From Reyranella sp. (GTDB taxonomy: Bacteria; Pseudomonadota; Alphaproteobacteria; Reyranellales; Reyranellaceae): a DNA stretch of 41,432 bases. This document shows positions 40,266 through 41,432 of the stretch, in pieces; position 1 is the stretch's first letter; every line of letters starts with the position of its first letter. Made by a program: the position numbers and the translations under genes. Under the pieces are notes generated by a model, which saw only the letters and a list, made by a program, of their open reading frames with translations, ran no database searches and had not been told where the DNA came from. The DNA is taken from positions 1-41,432 of the forward strand of contig JAQSDW010000100.1 of assembly GCA_029946105.1 (NCBI GenBank), given 5' to 3'.

Positions 40266-41432
40266 GTGCCCACCTGTACCGCCCTGATCGTCGCCGCCGG
40301 CCGCGGCAGCCGTTTCGGCGGCCCGCTGCCCAAGCAATATGCGCTTTTGGGCACCCAATCGGTCCTGGGACGCACCCTTGCGGTGCTGCGGGCGACCCCT
40401 GGCATCGATCAGATCCGGGTCGTCATTGCCGCAGGAGACGAAGGTCTATACCAGGCGGCGGTCGCCGGCTTTGACCTGCTGCCACCGATCCTTGGCGGCC
40501 CAAGCCGGCAGCTTTCCGTCCTGAACGGCCTCGAAGCGCTGGCTGTAGACGCTCCCGACCTGGTCGCCATCCACGATGCCGCCCGCCCCTTCGTACGCGC
40601 GGCCGACATCGCGGCCTGTCTCGAGGCTGTGGCGGCGCCGGATGTGGACGGGGCCGTCCTGGGCATCCCGCTCGCAGACACACTGAAACGCGTCACCGGC
40701 CGTGGGGCGATTTCCGAAACGGTCCCGCGCGACAATCTTTGGCTCGCCCAGACACCCCAGATCTTCCGCTTCGAACCCTTGCTCCGGGCGCACCGTGCAG
40801 CAGCCGCGCTCGGCGCCACCGAAGCCACGGCGCTCACTGACGATGCTGCCATCGCAGAGCGCGCCGGCCTGAAGGTTGTCATGGTGGCGGGCAACGGAGA
40901 TAACACAAAGATTACCACTGCCGAGGACCTGCAGCGCGCATCGACAATGGAAACACGCACCGCCTTTGGTTTCGACGTGCACGGCTTCGCACCAGGCACC
41001 GCCGTGATGCTGGGTGGCCTGTCGATCCCGCATGTCCAGGGACTCAGCGGCCATTCCGACGCCGACGTCGCGCTTCATGCCCTCACCGACGCGGTCCTTG
41101 GCACGATCAGCGCGGGAGACATCGGCCTCCACTTTCCGCCATCCGACCTGCAATGGCGCGGCGTCTCCTCCGACCGCTTTCTCAAGCACGCGCTCGGCCT
41201 TCTCGCCGAACGCGGCGGCCGGGTAGTCCATCTCGACCTCACGCTGATTTGCGAGGCGCCGCAGATCGGCCCGCACCGCGAGGCCATGATCGACAGCATC
41301 GCACGCATCGCCGGCATCGGGCGAGACCGCGTCAGCGTGAAGGCGACGACCACGGAGGGGCTGGGCTTCACCGGCCGCCGCGAAGGCATCGCCGCCCAGG
41401 CGGTCGCAACCGTTGAAGTGCCGAGAAGCTAG
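40266..41432 (+). CDS. ispDF: Bifunctional IspD/IspF isoprenoid enzyme
   Basis: Fused enzyme of 388 residues for two steps of the methylerythritol phosphate pathway. Residues 1-227 are IspD, the cytidylyltransferase (AAGRGSRFGGPLPKQY, HDAARPFV, TPQIFRFEPLLRAH). Residues 228-388 are IspF, the cyclodiphosphate synthase (FDVHGF with metal residues Asp and His, SGHSDADVALHALTDA, ATTTEGLGFTGR). Such fusions are well known in alpha- and epsilonproteobacteria. The start is GTG 40266, since the IspD fold begins at once (TALIVAAG). It diverges from dusB across 125 bases. The stop TAG occupies the last three bases of the window, so the gene is complete. Confidence 0.96.
   Translation: MPTCTALIVAAGRGSRFGGPLPKQYALLGTQSVLGRTLAVLRATPGIDQIRVVIAAGDEGLYQAAVAGFDLLPPILGGPSRQLSVLNGLEALAVDAPDLVAIHDAARPFVRAADIAACLEAVAAPDVDGAVLGIPLADTLKRVTGRGAISETVPRDNLWLAQTPQIFRFEPLLRAHRAAAALGATEATALTDDAAIAERAGLKVVMVAGNGDNTKITTAEDLQRASTMETRTAFGFDVHGFAPGTAVMLGGLSIPHVQGLSGHSDADVALHALTDAVLGTISAGDIGLHFPPSDLQWRGVSSDRFLKHALGLLAERGGRVVHLDLTLICEAPQIGPHREAMIDSIARIAGIGRDRVSVKATTTEGLGFTGRREGIAAQAVATVEVPRS

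Overview
The window is high-GC DNA (mid-60s percent by eye, not computed) from an alphaproteobacterium. The evidence is gene order and gene architecture. recG diverges from sdhE-mfd; rlpA-dacC-tmk-holB-metG-tatD-MBL runs in one direction; and dusB-ntrB-ntrC-ntrY-ntrX-(D-amino-acid transaminase)-hfq-hflX faces a fused ispDF. Rhodospirillales or Reyranella-like bacteria are my best guess for the lineage, but this is only an inference. No plasmid, phage, CRISPR or insertion-sequence genes are seen, and no gene-free stretch exceeds about 220 bases.

Region 1 (1-6006) holds DNA repair and respiration genes: recG on the minus strand, then sdhE and mfd on the plus strand. Region 2 (5894-10145) is an accessory block: a minus-strand cassette SDR > MFS exporter > FrnE/DsbA-like thiol oxidoreductase > TetR regulator with tightly coupled starts and a clear palindromic operator, plus a divergent second SDR followed by a pair of inverted REP-like units. 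Region 3 (10146-15570) looks catabolic: a D-serine dehydratase/D-threonine aldolase-like enzyme, a CYTH protein coupled to an enolase-superfamily dehydratase/racemase, and, convergent to it, a two-gene unit of a ThDP enzyme and a Bug-type periplasmic receptor. Region 4 (15571-18417) has a secreted protein of about 20 TPRs and an intact tRNA-Ser(UGA). Region 5 (18632-26816) covers envelope and housekeeping functions: lytic transglycosylase, RlpA, D,D-carboxypeptidase, thymidylate kinase, DNA polymerase III delta', MetRS, TatD and an MBL-fold hydrolase. Region 6 (26817-28442) contains an exported protein of unknown function bracketed by unusually AT-rich DNA, then mazG. Region 7 (28439-40140) is one long minus-strand run: dusB, both Ntr two-component systems, a transaminase, a HAD phosphatase, hfq, hflX, a groES with no groEL beside it, and an inositol-monophosphatase family enzyme. 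Region 8 (40141-41432) is the ispDF promoter and gene, which is complete and ends on the last base.

Most of the window is core metabolism and regulation in conserved order. I do not see a clear new defence or secretion system. The points most worth following are: the NtrX protein whose Walker B aspartate is a lysine; the stand-alone groES with its own near-consensus promoter; the AT-rich bracketed Tat-exported orphan; the GTGCAC palindromes in the ntr/isp divergent promoter region; and several -10-like hexamers placed 6 to 9 bases before start codons, which suggest leaderless messages.
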